DNA of 64,000 nt from Parafrankia elaeagni (GTDB taxonomy: Bacteria > Actinomycetota > Actinomycetes > Frankiales > Frankiaceae): contig NZ_KB893717.1 in assembly GCF_000374165.1 (NCBI RefSeq), forward strand, positions 263,046 through 327,045, given 5' to 3'. Both the position numbers and the translations under genes were made by a program. Below the pieces are notes generated by a model that had not been told where the DNA came from, did not search any database, and saw only the letters and a program-made list of their open reading frames with translations. Positions 18,111 to 28,972 of the stretch are shown here, in pieces. Position 1 is the first letter of the stretch. Each line of letters begins with the position of its first letter.

Positions 18111-18874
18111 CCGGTGTAGTACGGCTCGGCGTGGACGACGCTGCTGCTCGCCGGCACGGCGATGGGCAGCGCGACGGGGGCCGCCGCCGGCGGCGCCGTG
18201 TCCTCGCAGTCGGAGACGCCCACGGTGGGCACGGTCACGAGCAGGTAGCCGGACTCCGCGTCCCACGGGGACGCGATCACGGCCATCGCATGGGTGGTGA
18301 GGTTGAGGGTGGCGCCCGGGCCGATCTCACTGACGCCGGCGCCGAGGCTGGTGTCGAACCAGCCGAAGCCGAGGGCCTTGTCGCCGCTGTTGCGCAGCAC
18401 CCAGTCAGGCCCGGAGTCGCCGCAGGTGAAGGTGAGCAGGAGTGGGTTGACGTCGAAGTCCTCGATGCCGTCGATCTCCTTGTCCAGCGGCACCTTGAAG
18501 GGCAGCAGGGACAGGAAGCCGTCGAGGACCGGGTCGCCGGTGCCCTCGGTGGGGGTCGGCGAGGCGCTCTCGGGCACGGTGTCGGTCGGCGTCGCCGACG
18601 GGTCCGCGCTGGCACTCGGGCTCGCCGACGGGTCGACGCTGGGCGTCGCCGAGGGGTCCGTGCTGGCCGACGGGTCGGCCGTGGGTGTCCCGGAGGGTGT
18701 CGTCGAGGTCTCGACGAGGATGCCTTCGCCGGGGGTGGTGGTCGGCGACACCGAGGTGGTCGTCGTCGGCACGTCGGGCGAAGGCGTGGTGGCCGCCGAG
18801 GCCGGGGCGGCGACCGCGATCAGGGCCGCGCCGAGAACACCGGCCGTCGCAGCCAGCATTCTGGTGATCCGCAT
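18107..18874 (-). CDS. secreted Ser/Thr/Pro-repeat protein
   Basis: 255 residues with a clear signal peptide (cleavage after PASA). Residues about 30-115 are a Ser/Thr/Pro/Asp low-complexity region with repeats of the type DPSATPSVDPSASPS, resembling wall-spanning stalks. Residues about 125-230 form a small domain with two cysteines (LTFTCGDSG and VSDCEDT) that could make a disulfide. The stop overlaps the start of the L,D-transpeptidase gene. A strong AGGGAGA site precedes the ATG. Function unknown; surface exposure and link to the wall enzyme are inferred. Confidence 0.8.
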   Translation of the reverse strand: MRITRMLAATAGVLGAALIAVAAPASAATTPSPDVPTTTTSVSPTTTPGEGILVETSTTPSGTPTADPSASTDPSATPSVDPSASPSASADPSATPTDTVPESASPTPTEGTGDPVLDGFLSLLPFKVPLDKEIDGIEDFDVNPLLLTFTCGDSGPDWVLRNSGDKALGFGWFDTSLGAGVSEIGPGATLNLTTHAMAVIASPWDAESGYLLVTVPTVGVSDCEDTAPPAAAPVALPIAVPASSSVVHAEPYYTG

Positions 18875-19345
18875 TAATCCGTCTCCCTCGATGTGTGACG
18901 GGTCGCCGTTGACCGCTGCCGGCGGCCCGTCAACGTGCCCGACGGGCCGGAGAGCGGCATGTCGGCGCGGGACGCGGATCGGCGTTTGCCGATCAGGTAC
19001 GGCTGCAGGCAGAAAGGTACCAATGCCCGCATCGTCAGGGAGTGGGCGGGTCTGGTGTAGCGAGAACGTTGGGTGTTCATCTGTGTTAAACGCGTCGCAG
19101 CGGCGACGCGGGAGGCCCCCCGCGAAGCTGCGTAGACGCCGGTTGATCGCTTGTCAGGGCTGCGGTTCGGCCACCGTTCGGCTGTGGTTCTGCCGGTGTT
19201 CGGTTGCGGTGCGGAATGACCGTCGTGCGGGCGTCGTGGCGGGGTCGTGTGGGCATCAGGCCGAGCATCACCGCGGACTGGAGGGCGGCCCCACGCGGCG
19301 GGCCGCCCGGCGGACGCGGATTGCGCCGCCTGGATTCCGGGCCGG
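18875..19345. other. intergenic region, pdxH to secreted protein
   Basis: Both flanking genes are on the minus strand, so this holds the promoter of the secreted-protein gene and the 3' end of pdxH. A small perfect hairpin (GATCGGC, loop GTTT, GCCGATC at 18977-18994) is visible. No coding sequence recognised. Confidence 0.45.
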
Positions 19346-20062
19346 TCAGGGCGCGAGCCGTTCGACGACCCAGCAGGTGTCTCCCGCACCCTGCGCGATC
19401 AGGCGATAGCGCAGACGGTCGTGGAGGCGGTTCGGGCGGCCCTGCCAGAACTCGACCGACGTCGGCACCAGGCGTAGCCCCCCCCAGAAAGGGGGGACCG
19501 GTACCGGCACGCCTGCGGGCCAACGGCGCTCGAGTTCGGTGAGCCGTTCGGTGAGCACCGTTCGGGAGGGGATCACGGCCGACTGGTGGCTCGCCCACGC
19601 CCCGAGCTGCGATCCCCGGGGCCGGGAACGGAAATAGGCGTCGCTCTCCGCCTGCGGCACCCGCTCGACCGAACCGGCCACGATCACCTGACGCTCCAGC
19701 TGATACCAGGGGAACAGCAGTGACCCGAATGGATTCTCGGCCGCCTGACGGGCCTTGGTCGAACCGTAGTTCGTGAAGAGGGTGAAACCGTACTGATCGA
19801 ACCCTTTCATCAGCACCGTGCGGGAACTCGGCCGGCCGGCCGAGTCCGCCGTACCAAAGATCATGGCGTTCGGCTCGCTGATTCCCGAATCCGGGCCGGA
19901 CGCGTCCGCGAACCATTTGCGGAACTGCTCGACCCAGGTCGCGGCGAGCATCGACTCGTCGAACCGGCCGGGGTGGTAGCCGCGGCGCAGCCCGGACGGA
20001 TCGGGCACCGCCGGGAGATCGGGCACCGCCGGGAGATCGGGCACGGCTGGGGAGGGCGTCAC
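19346..20062 (-). CDS. pdxH: pyridoxamine 5'-phosphate oxidase
   Basis: 238 residues. The sequence follows PdxH through its length: RTVLMKGFD, FTNYGSTKARQ, FPWYQLERQV, RPRGSQLGAWAS and the C-terminal FWQGRPNRLHDRLRY with the Arg and His that bind the substrate phosphate and ring. It oxidises pyridoxamine or pyridoxine phosphate to PLP using FMN, in the cytoplasm. The N-terminus carries a short tandem repeat (AVPDLP twice, then AVPDP) not typical of the family, encoded by a 21-nt repeat. The GTG at 20062 is used; a start after the repeat cannot be excluded. SerC, a PLP enzyme, is encoded nearby on the other strand. Confidence 0.95.
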   Translation of the reverse strand: MTPSPAVPDLPAVPDLPAVPDPSGLRRGYHPGRFDESMLAATWVEQFRKWFADASGPDSGISEPNAMIFGTADSAGRPSSRTVLMKGFDQYGFTLFTNYGSTKARQAAENPFGSLLFPWYQLERQVIVAGSVERVPQAESDAYFRSRPRGSQLGAWASHQSAVIPSRTVLTERLTELERRWPAGVPVPVPPFWGGLRLVPTSVEFWQGRPNRLHDRLRYRLIAQGAGDTCWVVERLAP

Positions 20063-20399
20063 GCCCCGGATCCTGACAGCCCCTCGGTGGTGTGACGGCG
20101 CTCACCTGGCCGGGTGTCATTCCGGCCGGCCACCGGACCTGACCGGACCTGACCGGGCACGGTCCGGGGTCGCGTGGGCCGCCCCGTGCGGAACGCGACT
20201 CATCACGCCCTGTCCAGTGGCGTAACCGTCCCTCACAGGGCAGGATGCAGACGGACGATTGCGTCGTTAGACAGATCCGATGCGACGACGACGGCCGTGT
20301 CGGCGTGCATCCGGCCGGTGACGCGGCACACCGCGGCCGGCCGGTTCCGGCAGGGCCCGTCCCGTGGTCGGCCGAGACAGAAGCGGAGATCCGGACTCG
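20063..20399. other. divergent promoter region, pdxH and citrate synthase
   Basis: About 340 nt between divergent genes. It should contain both promoters, but I cannot point to a convincing -35/-10 pair. No coding sequence is supported. Confidence 0.4.
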
Positions 20400-22611
<2,212 letters not shown>

Positions 22612-22630
22612 CCGGGGCTCTTCCTGACCA

Positions 22631-22719
22631 CCCGATGGCTGTGCCGTGGCCATCGGGGCGTTGCGGCCGGCACGTAGGTGCGTTCGGGTCGGGAGGACAC
22701 CGCTCTCCCGACCCGAACG
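22631..22719. terminator. pair of hairpins between convergent genes
   Basis: Two perfect stems follow serC: CCCGATGGC/GCCATCGGG (22631-22639 with 22649-22657) and a 15-bp stem CGTTCGGGTCGGGAG/CTCCCGACCCGAACG (22681-22695 with 22705-22719). They lie between the convergent serC and AlbA-type regulator genes and could end transcription from both sides. There is no U-tract, as is common in actinobacteria. Confidence 0.75.
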
Positions 22720-22747
22720 CCTGTTCGGTCGAAGGTGGCACCATCTG

Positions 22748-24100
22748 TCAGGATCGGTAGTAGCGGCGTTTCGGGTCTCGCGGGCCGGCGCCCACCTCGC
22801 GGACCAGTCCGCGTTCGACCAACTTGATGAGCCGGGTCCGCGTCGCCCTGGCGGACAGGTCGATGGCCCTGGCGATGGAGCTGGTGAGTGCGCCGTCGGC
22901 GGGGATGGCGGCGAGAATCTCCCGGTCCCTGGTGTCAAGGGGTGGCAGCCGGACCCGCTGGGTCCAGAGCGTGACGCGGAAGCGGCCGCCGATCTCCTCG
23001 AGATCTGGCGGGGGAAGACCGGCGTCCAGGCAGGCGGTGGTCATGCGCTGGATGCCACTGCCCCACTGCTCGATCAGCCCCAGTGAGTGGAAGACCCGGC
23101 CGATGACCCTGTTCCGCAGCTTGGAGACGCCGCGGCGGAGGTCGTCGACCGTCAGGCCGAACTGCAGCAGACCGGGATTCTCCACTTCGAGACGGTCGTC
23201 GAAGACCGCGATGCGGATGGGCGCTCCGCGTTGCCGGTAGTCGGCATGAGCCACCGCGTTGACGACTGCCTCCCGTACGGCGACGGGCGGCAGGTTCCAC
23301 CGATCGGTGCGTCGGACCGGGCCGATGTCGGCGCTGTACAGACTGTGCCTGCGCACGAAATCGAGGGCCTCCTCCACCCCGCGCACCAGGTTGGAACGGA
23401 TCTCGCGCTGATCGACGATCTCGGCCTTGTCTGCGCCGAGAAACCGTCCGGCCTGTATCCAGGCATCCGGCAGGAGGCGGCTGCGCTCCTGGTCGCGGCC
23501 GAACAGCAGAAGGCCTCCGACGGTGGGCACAAGCCGCCCCTGGTGCGGCGTCACCAACCGGAGGGTCTCCAGATCGGTGGGACGGAGCTCCCGGACCTGG
23601 CTGAACGCCTCGGTCGCGGCACCCAGATCGATCGCCTCGGCACCGATTTCAGGCATCGCCTGTTCGTCGTACGCTTCACCTCGCGCGTAGCGGCGCAGTT
23701 CTTCGACGAGATCGGGGTCGGCCCTCCGGTTGGTCGAGCCGACCCGGACGTAGACCCCGTTCTCCGGACCTTCCTGGCCGAGGTGGTGCGGTCGGGACGG
23801 ACTCGGATAGATCTGGACCGCGACGACCTGGGTGTTGCGCCATGACACGATCTCGATGTCGGGAACCAGGCGGGGCGCGATCGAGTCACTGATCAGGTTG
23901 GCCAGCCGTTCCTCGAGGTCCAGTGGTTCCGTCACCCCGCGGACGTGGCTTGTTCCGTCCTCGACTCCGATCAGCAGTACGCCTCCGGAGGTGTTGGCGA
24001 AGGCGACCAGACTCCGCAGCACACCGCGAGGTGACGACACGTCGCGCTTGAACTCGAGTGTCTTGCCCTCGGGCCGGGTCAGGAGATCCGCCAGATCCAC
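22748..24100 (-). CDS. AlbA-type ATP-binding transcriptional regulator (COG2865 family)
   Basis: 450 residues. Residues about 10-130 are a Schlafen/AlbA_2 DNA-binding domain (EGKTLEFKRD, FANTSGGVLLIGVEDG, VYVRVGSTNRRADP). A GHKL-like ATPase region follows (about 265-370; REAVVNAVAHADYRQRGAP, DDRLEVENPG, GSGIQRMTTAC). The C-terminus (about 395-450) is a winged helix (SSIARAIDLSARATRTRLIK). Such proteins are predicted transcription regulators. The GTG at 24100 has no ribosome-binding site, and TAGACT (minus strand, 24117-24112) sits 11 nt upstream, consistent with a leaderless message. CTCTGAAG repeats flank and overlap that region and may be its own operator. Confidence 0.82.
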   Translation of the reverse strand: MDLADLLTRPEGKTLEFKRDVSSPRGVLRSLVAFANTSGGVLLIGVEDGTSHVRGVTEPLDLEERLANLISDSIAPRLVPDIEIVSWRNTQVVAVQIYPSPSRPHHLGQEGPENGVYVRVGSTNRRADPDLVEELRRYARGEAYDEQAMPEIGAEAIDLGAATEAFSQVRELRPTDLETLRLVTPHQGRLVPTVGGLLLFGRDQERSRLLPDAWIQAGRFLGADKAEIVDQREIRSNLVRGVEEALDFVRRHSLYSADIGPVRRTDRWNLPPVAVREAVVNAVAHADYRQRGAPIRIAVFDDRLEVENPGLLQFGLTVDDLRRGVSKLRNRVIGRVFHSLGLIEQWGSGIQRMTTACLDAGLPPPDLEEIGGRFRVTLWTQRVRLPPLDTRDREILAAIPADGALTSSIARAIDLSARATRTRLIKLVERGLVREVGAGPRDPKRRYYRS

Positions 24101-24123
24101 AGCTCTGAAGTCTACTCTGAAGT
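24101..24123. promoter_or_regulatory. two direct CTCTGAAGT repeats at regulator start
   Basis: CTCTGAAGT at 24103-24111 and 24115-24123, 12 nt apart, directly in front of the GTG start of the AlbA-type regulator gene and overlapping its likely -10 sequence. A bound protein here would block transcription. Likely autoregulation, inferred from position and from the further copies at 24176-24224. Confidence 0.6.
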
Positions 24124-24175
24124 TTGATCTTTCTAGGGCGTCGGCAGGCGTCTGCCGTGCGCCTGTGGACGTCCG

Positions 24176-24224
24176 AGCTCTGAAGTGCTCTGAAGCCGAG
24201 CGCTTCAGAGTTCACTTCAGAGCT
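24176..24224. promoter_or_regulatory. large inverted repeat made of four CTCTGAAG units
   Basis: AGCTCTGAAGTGCTCTGAAG (24176-24195) is mirrored by its complement at 24203-24224, with a 2-nt insertion and a 7-nt centre. It overlaps the last codons and stop of the ligase gene. It may act as an operator for the regulator downstream, as a terminator for the ligase message, or both. The 11-mer AGCTCTGAAGT is identical to the one at 24101-24111. Confidence 0.65.
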
Positions 24225-25741
24225 TGCGCGGGCTGGAGCCGGCGCTTGTCCGGCTTTCCGCTGGGTGCCAGGGGGACCTCGTCGATCCTGGTGATCGTGG
24301 CGGGTGCGCAGTCGGCGCCGAGGTGGGCGGTGACCAGCGCCCGCAGTGCCGCGGGGTCGGGATCGCGGCCGGCCCCCGGCACGACGAAGGCGTGCACCGC
24401 CTCGCCGGTGTTCTCGTCGGGGGTGCCGACGACGTAGGCCTCGGCGACGTCGGGGTGGGTGGCGAGGACCCGTTCGATCGGCCCGGCGTAGTGCAGGCCG
24501 GCGTTGACGATGATGACGTCCCTCGTCCGCCCGGAGAGGTACAGGCGGCCGTCGGGGTCGAGGTGGCCGAGGTCGCGGGTGCGCACCCAGCCGTCCGTGA
24601 AGACCTCCGCGGTCTGCGCGGGGTCCGCCCAGTAGCCCACCGCCTGCGCCGGGGTGCGGACGAACAGCTCACCGGACTCCCCGGCGGGCAGCGGTGTGCC
24701 GTCGGAACCCCGCACCTGGACATCCACCGCCGTCGGCGGGAACCCGACCGAGCCGGGGACGTCGAACGGGGTGGCCATCGAGATCGTGCCGGCCTCGGTC
24801 TGGCCGTAGCCGTGGAAGACCACCGGGCCGAGCACGTCGAGCGCCTCGCGCAGCCGGGCGGGCTCCAGCGGCGAGCCGGAGACCATCAGGGCACGCAGCG
24901 TGCTCAGGTCGGCCGGCGCGCGCCGTTGGTCGGCGACGAGGCGGTACAGGCGGGCCACGGTCATCACGCTCACGGTCGCGCGGTGCCGCACGATCGCCTC
25001 GGGCATCGCCGGCTGGTCGGCGACGACCAGCGTGCCGCCCGCGGCGAGGGTCAGCACGCCGTACTCCATCATCACCTGGCTGCCCAGCGACCCGAAGACG
25101 AGGAAGCGCTGGAGCCGGGAGGCCAGTTCGCGGATCGCGGGCGGCCACGCCGCCGGCCGCGCCGTCCAGGCGGCACCCAGCGCGGCGTAGGTCTGCGCGC
25201 ACGCCTTCGGAACGCCGGTACTGCCGCTCGTGTGGATGAGCCTCGCAATGTCGCCGGGCCGCCCGGAGAGCTGTACCGAGGCGGCGTTCTCGCCCCCGTC
25301 CGTGCCGGTGGACAGCAGTTCGGCAACGGTGAGCTGGGCGACCGTGCTGGTGGTCGGGCTGCTGGTGGCCGGGCTGTCGGCGACCGGTCTGTCGGAGACG
25401 ACGGCTGCGATGTCCTGGCCGAGGATGTGCCGCAGCTGGCCGTCCGGCAGCCCGGCGCGTACGCCGACGACCCGGGCACCGACGACATGACCGGCGAGGA
25501 TCGTCGCGAACGCCTCGGGATTCACCCAGAGCAGCAGCGCCAGGCCGTCGCCGGGGCGCACTCCCGCGCGCCGCAGCCCGGAGGAGATCCGCCGGATGAG
25601 GCCGAGCATCTCCGCTCCGGTGACGACACGGGCGCCGTGCTCGAAGACGGGACGCTCCCCGGCCTCCTCCAGCAGTTCCAGGACCGGTCGCGGATAGGCG
25701 TCCGGTGCGGTGCGGGTGAACGGGTCAGCCGGCGTCGGCAA
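24212..25741 (-). CDS. AMP-forming acyl/aryl-CoA ligase (ANL superfamily)
   Basis: 509 residues. Core motifs are intact: phosphate loop LIHTSGSTGVPKAC, HGYGQTEAGTIS, the hinge-region LYLSGRTRDVIIVNAGLHYA and the catalytic lysine in APSGKPDKRRL near the C-terminus. There is no carrier-protein domain, so the product is probably a CoA thioester or an acyl group passed to a partner in trans. A TTG at 25741, with AAGGA 5 nt upstream, overlaps the end of the upstream flavoprotein gene by 17 nt, so the two are coupled. With the ammonia-lyase nearby, a cinnamate or coumarate-type acid is a reasonable substrate, but this is inference. Confidence 0.87.
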   Translation of the reverse strand: MPTPADPFTRTAPDAYPRPVLELLEEAGERPVFEHGARVVTGAEMLGLIRRISSGLRRAGVRPGDGLALLLWVNPEAFATILAGHVVGARVVGVRAGLPDGQLRHILGQDIAAVVSDRPVADSPATSSPTTSTVAQLTVAELLSTGTDGGENAASVQLSGRPGDIARLIHTSGSTGVPKACAQTYAALGAAWTARPAAWPPAIRELASRLQRFLVFGSLGSQVMMEYGVLTLAAGGTLVVADQPAMPEAIVRHRATVSVMTVARLYRLVADQRRAPADLSTLRALMVSGSPLEPARLREALDVLGPVVFHGYGQTEAGTISMATPFDVPGSVGFPPTAVDVQVRGSDGTPLPAGESGELFVRTPAQAVGYWADPAQTAEVFTDGWVRTRDLGHLDPDGRLYLSGRTRDVIIVNAGLHYAGPIERVLATHPDVAEAYVVGTPDENTGEAVHAFVVPGAGRDPDPAALRALVTAHLGADCAPATITRIDEVPLAPSGKPDKRRLQPAQALK

Positions 25742-27335
25742 GGCATTCCTTGAGGAAGGCGGCGAGAGGCTGCTGGTGCACCGCCGGCAGGTTCCACTCG
25801 TTCTCGAGGTTCTCGGCGAGGTGGTGGACGCCCGCCGCCTCACCGTCGACGTACCAGCGCACCACCGGGTGCAGGTAGCTGGCGTCGTGCGCGTTGGCCG
25901 CGTCGTTCTCGGCGACACGCGGCACGGAGATGTCGAACGGGTCGACGCTGTCGTGGTCGGGCCCGTATTCGAGCGTGACGACGAACATGTGCCGGGCGCC
26001 GCTCCCGCCCCCATGCCCGGAGCCCCCGGTGAGCCCGTCTCCGGCGAGCCTGTCTCCGGCGAGCCCGCCGCCGGTGGCGTACGGGACCGGGACCTCCTCG
26101 TGGTACAGCGCACGGGAGCCGTCCACCGTGACGACGTCGCCGATCACCCCGAACTGCTGCCACAGCGCGGACGAGCGGTTCACCCGGGCGATGATGGCGT
26201 CGCTGACGGTGTCCGCGGACGGATCGAGCGGCTCGGCCGGCCAGGGCGTGCCGTGATGGCGGGCGGCGAGAATCCGGTACAGCGCCCGGGTGCCGTAACG
26301 GAAACCGTGGATGAAGCCGCTGGTGGACCTTTTGAAGTCACGCTGCTGGGTGAGCGTGCCGGCGAAGTACAGGCCGGGAACGTTGGTCGACTCGTACGCC
26401 GCCGTCTGCTCGGGGAAGCGGTCGTTGATGACCAGGGTGGGGCGGCAGTCCTCGGCGAACACGGAGGAGTCGAAACGGAAGCCGGTGCAGGCGATCACCC
26501 GGTCGTAGAGGATCTCCCGCAGCGCCTCCACCGACCGGGCGTACCGGAACATCACCCGGTAGCGGCCGTCGGGAAGCCGCTCGATGCTCTCGACCGTGCC
26601 GTCGAGGACGGCGTTCTGGGACTTGAGCTGGTAGGTGTCGAGGAAGTTGTTGTTCACCGCGCGCAGGTGCCCCACATAGTGGGACTGCCAGGCGAGTCTG
26701 ATCGAGTGCGGCCCGGCGACGTGGATGACGGCCGCCGTCTCCACCAGCGCGTCCGCGGTCTCGAAACCCGAGTTCCCCTTGCCGATGATGAGCACCCGCT
26801 GGTCGACGAACGACTCCGGGTCGGTGTCGAAGGTGTCGTAGCGCTGGGCGGTCTCGATACCGGGAATGGGCGGGACGTGCAGCTGGGAGACGCCGGTGGC
26901 GACGACGAGCCGGCGGCACCGCCATTCCTGGCCGGTCTGGTCCACCGCGACGAAACCGTCGTCGTCCCGGGAGATCCGCACGATCTCGGTGTCGTAACGC
27001 ACCCGCGCCCCGGTCGCCGCGGCGAAGTCGGCCAGATAACGGATGAGATCCGCCGCCTGAGGGAAGTACCGTTTGCTGTACCGGGTGAACAGCAGCCCCG
27101 GGTCGTCGCTGAGCAGCGAGTTCCAGTCCATCCGCAGGCGCATTTCCGGGTCGTCGAGCCCGGTGTGCACCTTGTTGATGGAGATGAGTTGGCGGTGCCG
27201 GGGGTAGGTCTCGAAGAACGTGCCCGGGCCGGCTCCGCGTTCCAGAACGACATAGTCGTGACCACCGCGCTCCAACAAGGCGGCGAGCTGCAGCCCGGCT
27301 GGCCCCGAACCGATGATCAGGTAGTCGTGCCTCAT
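25725..27335 (-). CDS. FOXRED2-like FAD-dependent oxidoreductase (copy 1)
   Basis: 536 residues. The N-terminal FAD-binding motif is LIIGSGPAGLQLAAL and a second dinucleotide motif is IIGKGNSGFETADAL. The stretch TYPRHRQLISINKVHTG and the DWNSLLSDDP segment are characteristic of the FOXRED2-like group, related to flavin monooxygenases. The C-terminal part (about 400-536) is outside the FAD fold. It is about as long as, and clearly homologous to, the protein at 34712-36280. The ATG at 27335 has no ribosome-binding site; translation may start upstream or be leaderless. Its gene is divergent from the ammonia-lyase. Substrate unknown. Confidence 0.85.
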   Translation of the reverse strand: MRHDYLIIGSGPAGLQLAALLERGGHDYVVLERGAGPGTFFETYPRHRQLISINKVHTGLDDPEMRLRMDWNSLLSDDPGLLFTRYSKRYFPQAADLIRYLADFAAATGARVRYDTEIVRISRDDDGFVAVDQTGQEWRCRRLVVATGVSQLHVPPIPGIETAQRYDTFDTDPESFVDQRVLIIGKGNSGFETADALVETAAVIHVAGPHSIRLAWQSHYVGHLRAVNNNFLDTYQLKSQNAVLDGTVESIERLPDGRYRVMFRYARSVEALREILYDRVIACTGFRFDSSVFAEDCRPTLVINDRFPEQTAAYESTNVPGLYFAGTLTQQRDFKRSTSGFIHGFRYGTRALYRILAARHHGTPWPAEPLDPSADTVSDAIIARVNRSSALWQQFGVIGDVVTVDGSRALYHEEVPVPYATGGGLAGDRLAGDGLTGGSGHGGGSGARHMFVVTLEYGPDHDSVDPFDISVPRVAENDAANAHDASYLHPVVRWYVDGEAAGVHHLAENLENEWNLPAVHQQPLAAFLKECLADAG

Positions 27336-27359
27336 GGTGAGGGAAGGTACCGGGGCGAG

Positions 27360-27400
27360 TTCAGAACACTCTGAGAAACCGACCCTAGGGTCTTCAGGCG
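27360..27400. promoter_or_regulatory. divergent promoter region with palindromic CCCTAGGG
   Basis: CCCTAGGG at 27383-27390 supplies TAGGGT on both strands. On the plus strand TAGGGT (27386-27391) lies 8 nt before the GTG of the lyase gene, the spacing expected for a leaderless message. On the minus strand the same palindrome faces the flavoprotein gene. CTCTGAG with a mirrored TTCAGA lies at 27361-27376. Confidence 0.5.
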
Positions 27401-28890
27401 TGCTCGCCACCGAGAAGGTTGTTGATCTTTCCGTGCCGCTGTCAGGCCCGGACCTGGTCCGGGCCTGTGGGCCGCTGACGGTGCAGGTCGGCCCAGCGGT
27501 GCGCAGCGGGGTCGAGCGTGGCCGGCGCTTCCTGCACGAGGTGCTGCGGGAGGAGGACCGCCCCGTCTACGGAGCGACGACCGGCTTCGGGGCGCTGGTC
27601 GGGTTCGCCGGCCGGGCCGATGAGGCGGACCAGTGCGACAACACCCTGGCCCACCTCGGCGCCGGCCAGGGCCCGGACCTGCCCCCCGACATCGTGCGGG
27701 CGGCGCTGCTGGTCCGGGCCTGGTCGCTGGCCCAGGGCGCGTCCGGGGTGTCGGCGCACGTCGTCGACGGCCTCGCGGCGATGTTCGCGACGACCTTCGT
27801 GCCCGCCGTGCCGCGGTACGGCTCGGTCGGCGCGAGTGGGGACCTGATACCGCTCGCCTACGCGGCGCAGGCGCTGCGCGGCCGCGGCACGGCCTACCTC
27901 GACGGTCGGCGGATGCCGGCGGCGCAGGCCCTGGCGGACGCCGGGCTCGTCCCGCTCGCGCTCGACGGCCGGGACGCGCTGGCGCTGGTCAACGGGACGT
28001 CCCTGACCACGGCCGCGCTCGCGCTGGCGCTGGCCGGCGTCCGCGCGTCGCTGCGGGCGAGCGCGGCGCTCACCTGCCTGCTGGTCGACCTGCTCGGCGC
28101 CGACCCGCAGTTCCTCGACCCGCGCCTGATCGCCGCCTACGCCCATCCCGGCGCGGCGGCGGTCGCCGCGGACATGCGCCGGACGCTCGCGGGCGCCAGC
28201 CCCTCCGGCCAGCGGGCGCTGCAGGAGCCCTACAGCATCCGCTGCTCACCGCAGCTGCTGGGCGCCGCCGAGGACGCGCTGCGCTACGTCGACGGTGTCG
28301 TCGCGGCGGACCTGCGCAGCGTCAGCGACAACCCGCTGTTCTTCCCGGCGGACGACGCGGTCGTGCACGGCGGGAACTTCTTCGGGCAGCCGGCCGCGTT
28401 CGCCGCCGACGTCCTGGCGATGGTCACCGCCCAGCTCGGCAACCTGGTCGAGCGGCAGCTGGACCTGCTCGTCGACCCGACCCGCAACGGCGGCCTGCCG
28501 CCGATGCTCGCCGCGGGCCCCGGCCGCCAGCACGGTCTGCAGGGGGTGCAGCTGGCCACGACCGCGCTCGTCGCCGAGATCCGCCGGGCGGCGGTGCCTG
28601 CTGGCATGCAGAGCCTGCCGACCAACCTGCACAACCAGGACGTCGTGCCGTTCGGCACCCAGGCCGCGCTGCGGGCCCACGAGATGGCCGGGCTGCTGCG
28701 GCTGCTGTGCGGCTCGCTCGCCCTGGGGCTGCGGCAGGCGCCGCACGTGGGAGCCCGCCGTCCCACCGCCCCCGGGTGCGCCGCCGTCCTCGACGCGCTG
28801 ACGGAGGCGGTGCCGCCCGTCGATCCGGACCGCCCGCTGGACGGCGACGTCCGCACCGCCGCCGAGGTGATCGCTGCCATGACGTCCTGA
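27400..28890 (+). CDS. MIO-type aromatic amino acid ammonia-lyase (tyrosine-type selectivity)
   Basis: 496 residues, the usual bacterial HAL/TAL length. The MIO cofactor precursor Ala-Ser-Gly is at 145-147 (GSVGASGDLIPLAY); the catalytic Tyr is in PVYGATTGFG (57); the NQDVVPFGT and SDNPLFF motifs are intact. The selectivity position reads HL (85-86, NTLAHLGAG), as in tyrosine ammonia-lyases, rather than FL (phenylalanine) or SH (histidine). It should form p-coumarate from tyrosine, or act as a tyrosine aminomutase; these cannot be separated by eye. The GTG at 27400 has no ribosome-binding site and appears leaderless. Confidence 0.88.
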   Translation: MLATEKVVDLSVPLSGPDLVRACGPLTVQVGPAVRSGVERGRRFLHEVLREEDRPVYGATTGFGALVGFAGRADEADQCDNTLAHLGAGQGPDLPPDIVRAALLVRAWSLAQGASGVSAHVVDGLAAMFATTFVPAVPRYGSVGASGDLIPLAYAAQALRGRGTAYLDGRRMPAAQALADAGLVPLALDGRDALALVNGTSLTTAALALALAGVRASLRASAALTCLLVDLLGADPQFLDPRLIAAYAHPGAAAVAADMRRTLAGASPSGQRALQEPYSIRCSPQLLGAAEDALRYVDGVVAADLRSVSDNPLFFPADDAVVHGGNFFGQPAAFAADVLAMVTAQLGNLVERQLDLLVDPTRNGGLPPMLAAGPGRQHGLQGVQLATTALVAEIRRAAVPAGMQSLPTNLHNQDVVPFGTQAALRAHEMAGLLRLLCGSLALGLRQAPHVGARRPTAPGCAAVLDALTEAVPPVDPDRPLDGDVRTAAEVIAAMTS

Positions 28891-28966
28891 CGGGCCGGTC
28901 GGGACGGGCCGGTCGGGATGGGCCGGTCGGTCGGGATGGGTCAGTCGGGACGGGCCGGTCGGGGCG
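28891..28966. repeat. 14-nt GC-rich tandem repeat
   Basis: About five copies of a unit close to CGGGCCGGTCGGGA, with some CGGGAT and GGTCAG variants. It fills the gap between the convergent lyase and histidine-kinase genes. Confidence 0.8.
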
Positions 28967-28972
28967 GTGGCG

